Below, in pieces: positions 27,293 through 38,159 of a DNA stretch of 49,197 nt (its first letter is position 1; the number at the start of each line of letters is the position of its first letter). The notes under the pieces are model-generated. The model searched no databases. It saw only the letters and a program-made list of their open reading frames with translations, and was not told the origin of the DNA. The stretch spans positions 1 to 49,197 of the forward strand of contig JAGYNM010000003.1 of NCBI GenBank assembly GCA_018399335.1, read 5' to 3'. The stretch comes from Bacteroidales bacterium. Its GTDB lineage: Bacteria > Bacteroidota > Bacteroidia > Bacteroidales > F082. The translations under genes were made by a program, and so were the position numbers.

Positions 27293-27993
27293 ATGCCTCA
27301 TCCGTTTGAATCACGAATTTTATTCGAGAACAATCATCTTTTAGTGATCAACAAACGGCCATCGAATTGTACGGGGCGATAAAACCGGCGATAAATGCTT
27401 GCTGGATGAAGCTGCTGATTACCTGAAATGGAAAGAAATAAATCAGGAGCAGCTTTGTTGGGCTGGTTCACCGCATCCGACTGGCGACCAGTAAGCGGAG
27501 TGTGTTATTACTGGCAAAAACAAGTAAGGCACTGAGCAGGTTGACCATACAATTAAAAAAGATAAAGCTGGCAGAAGATATACCTGGCATTGGTTAAAAA
27601 CATGCCGCCAAATCACGCGACAGCCTCACCCATTACCTTAAAAAGACGAAAAACAGAACAAATCCTATGTTGTTGCACCCGAAACCACAGGCGCAAAACA
27701 AGCCAAATTAAATTACAAATTGATTGGTTCGCTGGATTATTACTCAATGCTCGAGGGTTGAATTACTTACCGGCAGGCATCATCAAATCAGGGTTCAACT
27801 GTCAGCAATTGGCTGCCCAATCAAGGAGATCTTAAATATGGTAAACGATCAAACCCTGACGCTTCAATTAGTCTTGTGCTGGAAACTAAGTTTTATGCAT
27901 CCCGTATCGAAAGAAGTTATTACTATCAGCTCCACTTCCAAACAGACCCTGGACAAGGTGCTCGGCAAATACTTTAATCTCTTTTACACATAA
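27293..27993 (+). pseudogene. RluA-family pseudouridine synthase, frame broken by indels
   Basis: RluA-family enzymes isomerise uridine to pseudouridine in rRNA or tRNA. The start ATG 27293 gives 'MPHPFESRILFENNHLLVINKRP', then the frame is lost. Other frames give 'LLAKTSKALSR', 'GAKQAKLNYKLI' and the diagnostic 'LTGRHHQIRVQLSAIGCPI', with 'FMHPVSKEVITI' near the end. The catalytic HRLDRP-like region falls at about 27470 (CACCGCATCCGACTGGCGACC) and contains extra bases, so the active-site aspartate is not in a clean frame. The intact protein would be ~230 residues. This is a short RluA-type without an S4 domain; the target base is unknown. Confidence 0.82.
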
Positions 27994-28137
27994 TGTTAAA
28001 AATCCATACTTCTGAATAATTCCTAAGGACAAATTTTTTGATACAAGCTGCTCCCCTTGGCCTAATCACCAAATCTACGGTAAATTACGGATACAAATAA
28101 GTGTTTTACCACATTAAACTAACTCTATCACCGCTTC

Positions 28138-28145
28138 TACTTTTG
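28138..28145 (+). promoter_or_regulatory. Candidate -7 promoter element (TACTTTTG)
   Basis: TACTTTTG matches TAnnTTTG, about 50 bases upstream of the likely start of the next broken gene. The 200 bases after the RluA gene otherwise show nothing recognisable. Confidence 0.35.
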
Positions 28146-28193
28146 TACCATATTCATTATTAGTACAGAAACCTCAAGAAACTTATGATTATA

Positions 28194-28953
28194 TGAGAGG
28201 CCTTACTTCAGTTAGACTTCAGAAAAATCAGTCAAATAGCAATGGCAGCCATCTTTATTGCAGCACCTTTAGCTGTTTTCAAACGATGTGAAAGGATGGA
28301 CGATGTACGCCAGATCAGTAATCCATAATCAGAACATAATCAAAATATGTTATTTCGGTTGGACGATTAATGGCGGATCAGACGATTTCACTCGCTCGTC
28401 GGCGATATCACAACTACGATTGGGCTGGGCGTAGCCGTACAGCTGATGGATATAATTGTTCGTTGTTCAGTGATGCAGGTACCGTTGAATTGAAAGGCGT
28501 GCGCTTGCCAAAACAATCAAACAACAGTTACACTTTTACCCCATCGCTTACGAATCCAACCGGTATTGATTTGAGTGGCGACATCACCTGGAATGTTTCT
28601 GGCAATGGCGATGTGCCGGCCTTCCACCACATGCCGTTACCACAGCATTCCCCAGCGTTAGTTGCTATCGCAGCAGTTCCGACATATTTGCAAATCAGGC
28701 TACACCTAACTGTGGCATCTGTCAACAATGCAGACTCAGTTTATTTTCAAGTAGGAAGCGTGGTAAAGTTCTTCCCGGAAATGCAATGCGTGCCAGTTTT
28801 CTGCAGATGATCTCTCATTCAGATCTGGGCACAAGGACAGTCAATCGTTCAGGTGGCACACTATTAAATGAGCAACGCACAATATGGTGGAGAAAAACCT
28901 ATTATTTCATCAACGAAAGTACAAGCAGCATCTCAGCCAATATCACCAACTAA
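28194..28953 (+). pseudogene. Secreted protein of unknown function, frame broken by indels
   Basis: I do not recognise the family. A hydrophobic N-terminal stretch readable across frames ('QIAMAAIFIAAPLAVF') looks like a signal peptide beginning near ATG 28194. The longest piece (28370-28810) encodes beta-rich, Thr/Ser/Asn-rich sequence such as 'NNSYTFTPSLTNPTGIDLSGDITWNVSGNGDVPAF', typical of exported beta-sandwich proteins. The last readable frame ends '...YYFINESTSSISANITN' at TAA 28953, followed by a perfect hairpin terminator. Boundaries and frame are uncertain because indels interrupt the reading several times. Confidence 0.55.
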
Positions 28954-28977
28954 ACAAGGTTAATTTTTAACACATTC

Positions 28978-29009
28978 AATGCCTGTGAATATTTCACAGG
29001 CATTTTTTT
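28978..29009 (+). terminator. Intrinsic terminator
   Basis: Twelve-base perfect stem AATGCCTGTGAA (28978-28989) / TTCACAGGCATT (28993-29004) with a three-base loop and a run of seven T residues. It ends the unknown secreted gene, 25 bases after its stop. Its perfection shows that short stretches of the damaged tract are error-free. Confidence 0.85.
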
Positions 29010-29109
29010 AATGAGCTGTACCTTTTAAACATTCCTGGTGAAAGTTCCTCTTCCAAAAATTGCTTTCCTTTGCAAAGCTCCCAAAATGCAATAAACTCGC
29101 CTCTGCCAA

Positions 29110-30347
29110 ATGAAACAATACCTCAGCCTATTCTTTGATTTATTCATTAATTTCAGGATCATTCTGCCACTTCATTCACAATGGGTTACCTAAAATCATC
29201 ATAAATCAAGACTCAACAAAATATACGACACCTGCTTTCGGGGCGATCACTTTTGATATGGATACTGCCGTCACCGAAAAGTGATGCTGTATATTGAAGT
29301 AAAAAATCTTTCTCCCCATTTTTTCCTGACAGGTATGTCCACAACTCCAACGGAATAAGCAAAAATAATCTGATCGTTTTTGATGAGCCACAGCAAAGTT
29401 TTCGCATCGAATCTGTCAAGCCAGATCATTTTAAACAGGCTTACCTTATTCATACACCTGACATGACTACCGAAATTAAGCCAAAAATACAAGCTACGGA
29501 TAGCTGTGCACATCCACCGATGGTTATTGCAGGAAGTGTGGCGCGCAGGTTTGCCTGATCCTGATTACGAGCGAATTCCAAACTATTATCAGGCATCAGA
29601 TTATTCATCATTCCGGCAACGGATAATAGCTCACAGATTATGCAATCTGATTCGCAGCATTTATCTTTATCATACGGAAGTAAATGGCTGGTCAGATATA
29701 GGCTACAATTACCTGATCAGTCCCGATGGCAGTTTGTTCGCCGGCCGAGATCCGGGTGAAAGTCTGGATCAGGATGATGTGGTAGAATACTTTTTGTGCA
29801 TCAAATACCAGTACTATGGGAATTTGCATGCTGGGAAATTTCATAGACAGTTGCCAGCATCAAACACTTTCAACCTTAAACCAGTTAATCAGCTGGAAAG
29901 CAATCGCATCAAGCCGCGATCCTGAAGGCCTCAACCACCATCCTCTCAGCAGCCCAGATTTAGGCACTATTGCAGGCCATCGCGATGGCTGTGCAACCAA
30001 CTGTCGGGGAGATTCACTGGCGTCCAAATTTGCTCAAATACGCACTAAGCCTTGAAACGCTTTATAGTTACGGTGTTTTCCCGGAGTTTAAGCACACACT
30101 CCAACAATTCTTACCGACTTGAAGATTTTCCCAAACCCCTCGAATAAATCTACAATAAGTACAGCTCATCTCAATCTTCAAAGGCTATTTTGTTTGATAT
30201 TTTAGAAATCAACTGGCAGTTTGGGATAATCTGGCTGAAAAAACACCCTTCAACTGCCTTCAAATATTAAAGAAGGACTTTACATTATTCTAATTTATTA
30301 CAAGCAGCGGAAGGGTGATATCTCAAAAAATATTAGTGACCGAATAA
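29110..30347 (+). pseudogene. Peptidoglycan-recognition/N-acetylmuramoyl-L-alanine amidase-like protein with T9SS sorting domain, frame broken by indels
   Basis: The N-terminus at ATG 29110 has a signal-peptide-like 'MKQYLSLFFDLFINF'. The PGRP/Amidase_2 domain is readable in two frames: 'HTEVNGWSDIGYNYLISPDGSLFAGRDPGE' followed by 'MGICMLGNFIDSCQHQTLSTLNQLISWKA' and 'LNHHPLSSPDLGTIAGHRDGCATNCRGDSL'. The zinc ligands of amidases would be the His of the H-T/H-H region, the His of 'GHRDGC' and a Cys/Asp in 'CATNCRGD'. After it comes a stretch readable as a T9SS type A sorting domain ('AILFDIL', 'VWDNLAEKTPFN', 'KEGLYII', ending 'KILVTE' at TAA 30347). If intact it would be a T9SS-exported peptidoglycan hydrolase or sensor acting on other cells or shed wall (inference). 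Confidence 0.72.
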
Positions 30348-30407
30348 CTTTGAGTAGTTTTCGATATTTTCAGGTAACCTTCTTAAAGATTAATACGTAA
30401 GAAATAG

Positions 30408-30415
30408 TATTTTTG
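30408..30415 (+). promoter_or_regulatory. Candidate -7 promoter element (TATTTTTG)
   Basis: TATTTTTG matches TAnnTTTG, 46 bases upstream of the second hybrid kinase gene. Confidence 0.35.
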
Positions 30416-30461
30416 TTTATTATTGTTACCTACTAAAATGACAGGTTATACCTAGATACTG

Positions 30462-32099
30462 ATGGAGAAATCAGACAAAACAATGCCAAGCCCTACAGGC
30501 GAAATTTCATCGCTGAAGCATACTGTATCGAAACTTCAGGAACAATTGCACCTGCAAAATCGGCGTCGGAAAAGATATGGAGCATCGTTTGGCAGTTACG
30601 ATCAACAATATCCCGCTTGCCATTTTAAATCTCGATCGGTTTGGATATATCACTGCTGCCAATCCGGCTTTTCTAAAGCTTTTGATACCACCGCTGCAAA
30701 CATCATCAATAAGATGAATGTGAAGCATTTTCCTCCATTTCAGGGCACAGAACTCAGCCTAAAGATCAGTCAGATGATCGACAACAAGACAGGTTTTGAT
30801 ATTGAGGCACCCTTTCCGCTCAACAAAGATAAAGACACCTTCTTTAAATGTCGTGGCACGGTTGTGTCCACAACAAAATAAGGCGATGCCCTTTCTTTTA
30901 TTTTAATCATCGAGTGATGTTTCGAAGCGAAAAATGACAGAGTATGAGCTCATTAAAGCCTCGAAAAGAGCTGAAGAATCTGATAAACTCAAAACAGCTT
31001 TTTAACAAGCATGTCGCACGAAATCAGAACACCCATGAATCACATCATTGGCTTTGTTGATTTTTTGCGCGATCCGGAGTGCCTGCTCACGAAAGGGAAG
31101 AATATTCCACAAATTGTGAGCCCAACCCGGGCAGGTTTTACTCAGGCTGATCGACGATATTATCAGTCATTGCTAAGATTGAGGCCGGTCAGATGCGGCT
31201 ACCTGAAATAATTTTGTGCTAAACGAACTCATGCACAACCTCTATCGATCCTACGATCAGTTGCGCACAAAAAACAAACAAAATCTACAGTTTAAATTGA
31301 CTACACCTCACAATATCAGTAATATAACTGTAAATATGACGTCCTGTGAGACTTCAGCAAATTTTAAACGTCCTGCTTGATAACGCTTTCAAATTTACTG
31401 ATAGTGGCATTATAGAAATGGGTTATAAATAACGAATAATCAGCTGCAATTTTTTGTAAAAGATACCAGCGTGAGGATAAGCCCCGACAAACATGAGTTG
31501 ATTTTTAAGCGTTTCCGGCAGCTCGACTATAGCAGCACTAAAAAATACGGCGGCACAGGGCTTGGACTTTCCATCATCAAAGGGATTAATCGATCTATTA
31601 GAAGGATCACTTGAATTGGATTCCAACACTCAACACTGGATCATGCTTTCGTTTTTACACTTCCATCAGCCATTGTTCAAATTGAACACAAGGAAATTCA
31701 AATTACTGACAAACAAAAACATGCTTATCATTGGCCTGAAAAACAAATTTTAATTGTTGAGCCAGACGAACCAATTATAATTTGCTCATGATTATGTTGC
31801 GCCCTTCACAAGTGAAAATCCTTTGGGCTATGGACGGACAGGAAGCCATCGACATGATAAAAGAGGGAAGAAGAACAAATTGATTTAATTTTAATGGACA
31901 TCAGACTACCCAGGATAAATGGCTATCAAGCCACAGAAACCATTAAAAATATCAAGCCTTCTGTTCCGATAATAGCCCAAACAGCCTACGCGATGGATAT
32001 TGAGATTCAAAGGGCCGAAAAAGCAAGATGCGATGGTTCATCACCAAGCCTATTGATCGCAATCAACTCCTCGAAACGATGTATTCCTTTCTTGGATAA
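30462..32099 (+). pseudogene. PAS hybrid histidine kinase/response regulator, frame broken by indels
   Basis: A second hybrid kinase, apparently soluble because no transmembrane stretch is readable. Order across frames: an N-terminal coiled coil ('EISSLKHTVSKLQEQLHLQN'), a PAS domain ('NIPLAILNLDRFGYITAANPAFLKL'), HisKA ('MSHEIRTPMNHIIGFVDFLRD'), HATPase_c ('VLLDNAFKFTDSG', 'ELIFKRFRQLDYSSTKKYGGTGLGLSIIKGL') and a receiver ('LILMDIRLPRINGYQATETIKNIKPSVPIIAQTAYAM'). It ends with 'LLETMYSFLG' at TAA 32099. The catalytic core resembles that of the TPR kinase at 11.9 kb ('MSHEIRTPLN', 'PIIAQTAFAM'), suggesting related paralogs. Without errors it would be about 540 residues. Confidence 0.85.
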
Positions 32100-32103
32100 C
32101 TAC

Positions 32104-32711
32104 TTATGACAGGTTTTTAGCAATAAAGCTTGAACCTGACTGCCTCCCCGCTGTGCCAAGTATCACGTCAAGAATTGTTATGGTTTTCGTTGAACAGCAT
32201 AGGATTCAAACCTTCAAAATCCTGTTTGCAGCATAACAATGTGCTTATAGCATTTCCTCATTTTAGGGCCACCGAGTTATATTGACTGATCTTTGTGAAA
32301 AGCCTCAATAATAAGCAAGCCACCAGGTACGAGACTTTTTACTAATTTGCCTGATGAACGGCTTGTCTGATCTGAACAGGCAGATGCGCGAAAATCAAAG
32401 CAACAGCATCCGTAGGTGTTTTCGGACACCTTAAGCTGCGCAAGATCCTGAATCTGATAATCAATCCGGTTTTCGTTGCTGATAAGTTTTAATGCCTTTG
32501 CTTTTCCGGAAATACTGTAATCCACAGCAGTAACATCCCATCCAACAGTAGCTGCCCACACTGCATTACGGCCTTCACCCTCGCCGGGCAACAATAGCCT
32601 TCCGGGAAGTATTCTAGAAGGAATTTCACGAAAAAATACATTAGGAGCCTCACCATAAATATAGGCTTCCTGCAGCGAAACGTTCGTCCCAAATAATTTC
32701 ATAAGGCTCAA
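32104..32711 (-). pseudogene. Class I SAM-dependent methyltransferase, TehB-like, frame broken by indels
   Basis: The first 145 residues are readable: 'YIYGEAPNVFFREIPSRILPGRLLLPGEGEGRNAVWAATVGWDVTAVDYSISGKAKALKL', with the SAM-binding 'LLPGEGEGRNAVWAA' motif, then 'RIDYQIQDLAQLKVSENTYG' and 'KLVKSLVPGGLLIIEAFHK'. Downstream in other frames the C-terminal region continues ('DFEGLNPMLFNEN', 'GSSFIAKNLS') to a stop near 32104, so the true gene is ~200 codons, longer than the ORF track shows. The family includes tellurite-resistance-like thiopurine/halide methyltransferases; the substrate is unknown. It is convergent with the hybrid kinase, with only four bases between. Confidence 0.78.
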
Positions 32712-32834
32712 AACAATAAGACTGAATTATTGTTCAACAGACATTATTCTGCATTATTGCAAGCTGTAATTTGCTAAATTTGCTGCGGAAACAATATTTA
32801 TACTAAACAAAGGCATTGGATGTAATTGCACAAA

Positions 32835-35037
32835 ATGAAAAACTTACTAATCCTGATGGTGCTTGGCCTAGGATTGTTTCGCATGGAAGCGAAAGCTGAT
32901 GAAGGCATGTGGATTCCGATGTTTATCGACCGCCTGAATTATGAAAGACATGCGAAAAAATGGGACTTCAGCTTACAGCAGAAGAAATCTACAGTGTTAA
33001 TCAGGGTAGCCTGAAAGATGCCATCGTGATTTTTGTGAGGTTGCACCGGTGAAATCGACTTTCAGATCAGGGACTTTTGCTTACTAACCACCACTGCGGT
33101 TATGGCTCGGTCAGTCTGTAAGTACCGTTGAAAACGATTATCTTTCTGATGGTTTTCTGGGCCAAAAACATGGAAGAAGAAATTCGGTTCCGGGTCTTAC
33201 AGCGCAATTTCTCATTCGCATGGACGATGTTACCAGCCGCATGCTCGAAGGCGTTACTGCTGAGATGACAGAAAAGAACGCAGTAAAACTTAACGCGAAA
33301 ACCGTCGTGCTATCGTAGATGAAGCCGCAAAGACACTACAATGCAGTTGTAAAAGATTATTGCCTGGAAGACGCGGGTACATCTGCTCGCCACGACCTTC
33401 AAAGATATACGTCTTGCAGGTACGCCTCCCGAAGCCATCGGAAAGATTTGGCGCCGATACCGACAACTGGATGTGGCCACGCCATACCGGCGATTTCTCA
33501 ATTTTAGAGTTTATGCCGGCCTGAACAATAAACCTGCTGAATATAGCACTGACAATAAACCTTTTAAGCCGCCATTTCCTGCCAGTTTCTATTGCCGGCA
33601 TCGAGAGTGATTTCATAGCAGTTGTGGAAACCCAGGTAGCACTGACAGATGCCTTACTTCATGGGGTGTTGATCTGGCCGTGGAAGGAAAGCAATCCTGC
33701 CATCGTAAAATTCGCGAAAAACTCCCGTATCATGCGCAGAGGAATGGATGCAAGCGAAAAAACACGCCTGCAATATGCTTCTAAATATGCCGGAACAGCC
33801 AACTACTGGAAATATTTCATCGGCCAGACCAAAGGCCTGAAACGCCTGAAAGTGGCTGACAAAAAACGTCGTATTGAAGCTGACTTCAATCAGTGGCTCA
33901 ATCAGCAATCCTGCCATGAATAACAAATATGGTGAGGCTCTTCCATTGATCGAAAATGCATATCAAACCATCGGCGAATACAACCTTGCACGCTAATGTT
34001 TCTCGTGATGGGCTTGCGCGGACCACAAGAAATCCTGGGTTTGCCAACCGTTTCCAATCGCCTTGCCGAACTGCTGGCTGAAAAAGATGCTGACGAAACT
34101 GCTATCAAGCAGCAAACTGATAGACTTAAAAGAAGTGCTGTTGAAGATCACTTCAAAAACTATAATACTGGTGATCAAAATATGCTAGTAAGCATGATGC
34201 AGATGTATTGCGAAAATGTTCCGGCTGATCAACAACCCGAAGCACTTAAAGAAATGGTAAAAAGTATAAAAGGGATTATAATGCTTTTGCAGCTGATGTC
34301 TTCAAAATCTGCTTTTACCCGAGAATCAAGCGTAAACGCTTTACTTGAAAATCAAAAGCTAAAACCATTGAAAAAGATCCTGCATACGAGATGGTGCATG
34401 CTTTTGTTCAGCCTACAACGAAATGATGGCTAAAACAGGTGATGCCTATGACAATCTCGACAAAGGCAACCGATTGTTTATAGCTGGCCTGCCTGCGCGA
34501 GATGCAGCCCGATAAAGTTTTATCCCAATGCTAACTTCGGCACAAGGACTGACTGCTACAGGTGAGTGCAGGATTACTATCCGGCTGATGCTGTTCACTA
34601 TGATTATATTACCACTACCGAAGGCATTCTTTTGAAAAAATTCCATCTACTTGGGAATTTGTTGACAACGATCGCCTGAAGAAATCATTGAAACCAAGAC
34701 TACAGGCGGTATGCCAATAAAGACGGCAGCATGACGAGTAAATATGCTTACAACACACGATATCACCGGAGGAAATTCCGGAAGCCCTGTGATTGATGCC
34801 AAAGGCCGCCTGATTGGATTGGCTTTTGATGGCAACTGGGAAGCTATGAGTGGCGATATCGCCTTTGAGCCTGAGCTACAGCGCACAATCAATGTCGATA
34901 TTCGTTATGTATTGCTTATTATCGACAAATTGCAGGAGCACAAACCTGATTGACGAAAATGGTGATTGTAAAGATCGTCCGGTTTTGAAAACTGAAAAGC
35001 TGAAAAAGCTGTAGAAGAAGCTGTTATGGTTGAATAA
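32835..35037 (+). pseudogene. S46 family serine peptidase (DPP7/DPP11-like), frame broken by indels
   Basis: S46 enzymes are periplasmic dipeptidyl-peptidases of Bacteroidota that release N-terminal dipeptides for amino-acid fermentation. ATG 32835 gives a signal peptide ('MKNLLILMVLGLGLFRMEAKADE'), then 'GMWIPMFIDRLNYE', typical of the family. All three catalytic landmarks are readable in separate frames: 'LLTNHHCGYGSV' (His), 'DTDNWMWPRHTGDFS' (Asp) and '[30 protein letters not shown]' (Ser). The end is TAA 35037, before a perfect terminator. The expected length is ~720 residues and the span fits. Which of Asp/Glu- or hydrophobic-specific subtypes it is cannot be decided from this damaged sequence. 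Confidence 0.88.
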
Positions 35038-35053
35038 CAGCGACAAAAATAAT

Positions 35054-35094
35054 CTAAAAATCCCGGCGGTATTGCACTCGCCGGGATTTTCTTT
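35054..35094 (+). terminator. Intrinsic terminator of the S46 peptidase gene
   Basis: Perfect twelve-base stem AAAATCCCGGCG (35057-35068) / CGCCGGGATTTT (35079-35090) with a ten-base loop and a T-rich tail, 19 bases after the stop. Confidence 0.85.
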
Positions 35095-35132
35095 CTCATT
35101 CATTCAAAATATAATTTTACCGTTTGCGTTTC

Positions 35133-36210
35133 ATGCTCATGCTGAAACATTTTGGTTTTGCTCATACTTTTTCTCACATCGCTACAGCTCCTGGCAACGC
35201 AAGCTGAACCCGACTGAAACAAATCGAGGTAACTCAAAAAGGCCCAAAGTTACAATCAATCGATGCGCTCGCTGACTTTATCCATAGTTTTCTTTCCCGA
35301 AGATAAAGAATCCGCAGCAGCCATTTTATTGGTGGCTCAGTAACAACATCACTTACGATTTGCAAGCTTACCGGCAAGCTGAAATACACGAAACGAAAGC
35401 CCTCAGATAATTATCAGACGTACTTTTAAACAGCGCAAAGGCGTGTGCGAAGGCTATGCAGGAATAATGGACAGCGATCGCTCAGGCTTCTGCGTATTCA
35501 ACCTTTCGGCATTGGGCTATACCCGTCAAGGGAAATCATTAGTCGGTGCCACACGCCTGGGTGGCTACAAAAATTGACCAAAAATGGATGCTGTTTGAAT
35601 CCAACATGGGCAGCAGGATCACTTATTGGCAAACGCTTTGAAACCCGATTTGATCCGGGCTTTTTCTGGTAAAACCTGAGCAAATGCGGCTTACTCACAT
35701 GCCATACGATCCAATCTGGCAATTTGCTTGAGCAGCCACTTTCATCAAGTTTCATCAAAGTAAGTTTCAACAAACAGATTTGATTGGGGTTTTTCGCTTT
35801 TACAGATTCCATAGCAGCCCATGAAAATTTAGATCCAGAATGCCCAAATGCTTGCCGAATATCACCGCATTCTTCGCTATTACTATACATAAAGCCATAA
35901 ACACACATCTTGATTTTTATCTCAAAACCTCGAGATTGCCCGCTACAATCAGGAAGTTGATTTACTGAATCGAGCGACTACAAGCTATAATCAGGCTGCA
36001 ACATCCTACCAGCGAATGGGTTGACTGGCAGCAGCGAAACGGGCCGCGTAATTCAGAAACAAGTGACCGCTTGCTACTTGATTCAGGCAAAAACTGGCCA
36101 GCAGATGAACTGCAGACATTGCAACAAGCTTCGCCCGAACTCCGCAAAGGCGTTCGCTCGCTCGAAAAAGCCGTCAACTCCTTAAAAATCAGCTGGAAAA
36201 AGAGGATTGA
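35133..36210 (+). pseudogene. Secreted transglutaminase-like (TGc) protein, frame broken by indels
   Basis: The start at ATG 35133 is followed, across a frame change, by a signal-peptide-like 'FLTSLQLLATQA'. The transglutaminase core is readable in pieces: 'FYWWLSNNITYDLQAYRQAEI', 'GVCEGYAG' (encoded at about 35445 around GTGTGCGAAGGCTATGCAGG; the catalytic Cys), then 'HAW' (His) and 'KWMLFESNMGS', with 'THMPYDPIWQFA' beyond it. The C-terminal part encodes a helical region, 'TSDRLLLDSGKNWPADELQTLQQASPELRKGVRSLEKAV'. Such proteins occur widely in Bacteroidota as exported transglutaminase/protease-fold enzymes of unknown substrate. The start and stop are approximate. Confidence 0.75.
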
Positions 36211-36268
36211 GGTTTGAGTGAAATTAAATTCAATAGATTTTGTAAAGAAAAACAGTTTCATTTTTTCT

Positions 36269-36276
36269 TACCTTTG
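36269..36276 (+). promoter_or_regulatory. Candidate -7 promoter element (TACCTTTG)
   Basis: TACCTTTG matches TAnnTTTG in the AT-rich 244-base gap before the GIY-YIG gene, 179 bases upstream of its start; this is rather far, so the assignment is weak. Confidence 0.25.
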
Positions 36277-36454
36277 ACAAATTGATACTGTGTGATCAAT
36301 ATGTTTACCTGACCAAAAGCATTGATTCGACCAAAGCAATTAATCTATAAAGAGCAAAAGTATATTAAAAGCAATCCAATTAGTCATTAAATGAATCCAC
36401 TAAGTCATATTTTTTTCAAAGTATTCGACTCAAGATTAAGGCAAAAAATATAAA

Positions 36455-37290
36455 ATGAAAAATTTTGGAAAAACTATAAAACTCTTTCCTGTGATGGTGA
36501 TCAAACAGAAATGAACAGAACTTTCAGGTTCAGATTTGCAAACAATCAAATAAAAAGATGAATGTTCAGGTAGGTCAGTTTAAATAATCTGGTTTATCTG
36601 CTTTTCGGGAAAAGACGAAACAGGTAAAGATCTTGTTTACATAGAGGAAGCTGAAATTGTTCTAAAAGATTAACGCAACATTTAACTCAAAAAGATTTCT
36701 GAATGAAGCTATTGTCTTCATTAGTAAAGACGAAAATTTAAACAAAGCTCACATCAAATATCTTGAAAACGGATTATTTGAAATTGCTAAAAAGTTAATC
36801 GATACCAACTAGATAACACAACAATCCCCACACAATCTTCAATTTCGGAACCTGACAGAGCTGAAATGGAAGAATTTATAGAGAATATTAAAATCATAAT
36901 AAATACACTCGGTCATAAGGTTTTGAAAAGAGAAAGTGGCAAGGCCACCAGCAAGAGCAAAGAAACCTTTTCATTCAAGCAGCGCGTGGAGCAGATGCAC
37001 AGGGAGAACCAACATCAACGATATGGTTTTGTGGTCTTGAAAAGGTTCTAAAATTGCAAATTCAACAGTGCACTTCACTTTCTTTAAAATTTACTTCGTT
37101 TAAGAACTCATTATTTGATGAAATGAATATTCAAAATATTAATGGAATCTATGAATTATCAGAAGATTTTGTTTTCGAGTCCAAGCACCTTAGCTGTTGT
37201 TGTTCCTAGGTAGAAATGCTAATGGATTAACCGAGTGGAAGCTAAAAAGATGGAACTACACTAGAAACTTTCGAATCGAAAGACACATAA
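36455..37290 (+). pseudogene. GIY-YIG nuclease with DUF4357, frame broken by indels
   Basis: From ATG 36455 ('MKNFGKTIKLF') the protein is readable across frames: 'LVYLLFGK' and a 'VYIEEAE'-like segment for the GIY-YIG core, 'KRLTQHLTQKDF', 'AHIKYLE', 'SSISEPDRAEMEEFIENIKIIINTLGHKVL', and at the end a DUF4357-like region 'GFVVLKGS...NGIYELSEDFVFES...LTEWKLKDGTTLETFESKDT' stopping at TAA 37290. The family is accessory and patchily distributed; it is probably a stand-alone endonuclease-like protein of uncertain role. There is no partner methyltransferase or toxin next to it. The surroundings are AT-rich, which is consistent with horizontal transfer but also with ordinary intergenic DNA. Confidence 0.75.
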
Positions 37291-37333
37291 CCACAAAATG
37301 CAGTGGCACTAAAACCAGACAAATGTAAATGTT

Positions 37334-38147
37334 TTATGCTTTTAATCTCACCCTCTCAAAGCCCTGACTCAAGCTCAGTAGCTCGGCGATGTCATAATTC
37401 TTCATCCGCTCTTCCTGATTTTGTATTTGATGCCGTCTAATATCATCTGCCATACAAAACGGACAAGCTGTGGCTATGATATCGCTCCGGTTGCAATAGC
37501 CTCTTCGGTGCGCTCGATGACTTCCTTGTCGCCTTTTTCGGCTTCTTTAAACATTTGTCCGCCGCCGGCTCTAACATAATCCAAAACTTTTATTGCGTTT
37601 CATCTCAACCTTTACAGAAGGTATGGCATCCAGCACCGAACGCGGCGCCTCATATTCGCCATTGCCCCTGCCCAGGTAACAGGATCATGAAACACGATTT
37701 TTTGGAAGCAAAAGTTTGGAAACGTCTTTAAAATCGCCGGCTTTCTGCCGCTTTCGGCCAAAAACTGCGAATGATGCCAAACCTCATAATGTCCACCCGG
37801 CTCAGGATACTCATTTTTAAGCGTGTTGAAATCCATCGTGGGCAACAGGTCACGATCTTTTTCACTTCATACCCATTCAATATTTCAATATTTTGCAGGG
37901 CCTGCATCTGAAAAAGCATCTCATTCCCAGCCCGACGAACCCATCTCCGCTATCGGATTCTTCTACCCTAACACGGCATAATCAACGCCCAAATAAGTGA
38001 GCAGTTTCACAAATTCGCGGCTAACCTTTTTATAGCGATCATCGAAAGCACCTGCCGATCCCCACCCAGAAAAGCCATTCGGGCTTGCGTCCTGTAGCTG
38101 CCAGATCGGCTATAACAGGTACTAAGTTTTATTTTATTTTCTGTCAT
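37334..38147 (-). pseudogene. CCG-domain iron-sulfur oxidoreductase, HdrB-like, frame broken by indels
   Basis: On the minus strand from the ATG at 38147 ('MTENKIK') the heterodisulfide-reductase-like fold is readable: '[32 protein letters not shown]', '[26 protein letters not shown]', 'HDP' (of a CCG cysteine pair near 37690), '[38 protein letters not shown]' and the end 'IAELLSLSQGFERVRLKA'. The two CCG regions bind a noncubane or 4Fe-4S cluster in HdrB and GlpC relatives. It lies 12 bases downstream of the HdrC/membrane-type partner, so the two form an electron-transfer operon, presumably passing electrons between quinones or ferredoxin and an unknown acceptor. Confidence 0.8.
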
Positions 38148-38159
38148 TACACTTTTTCT

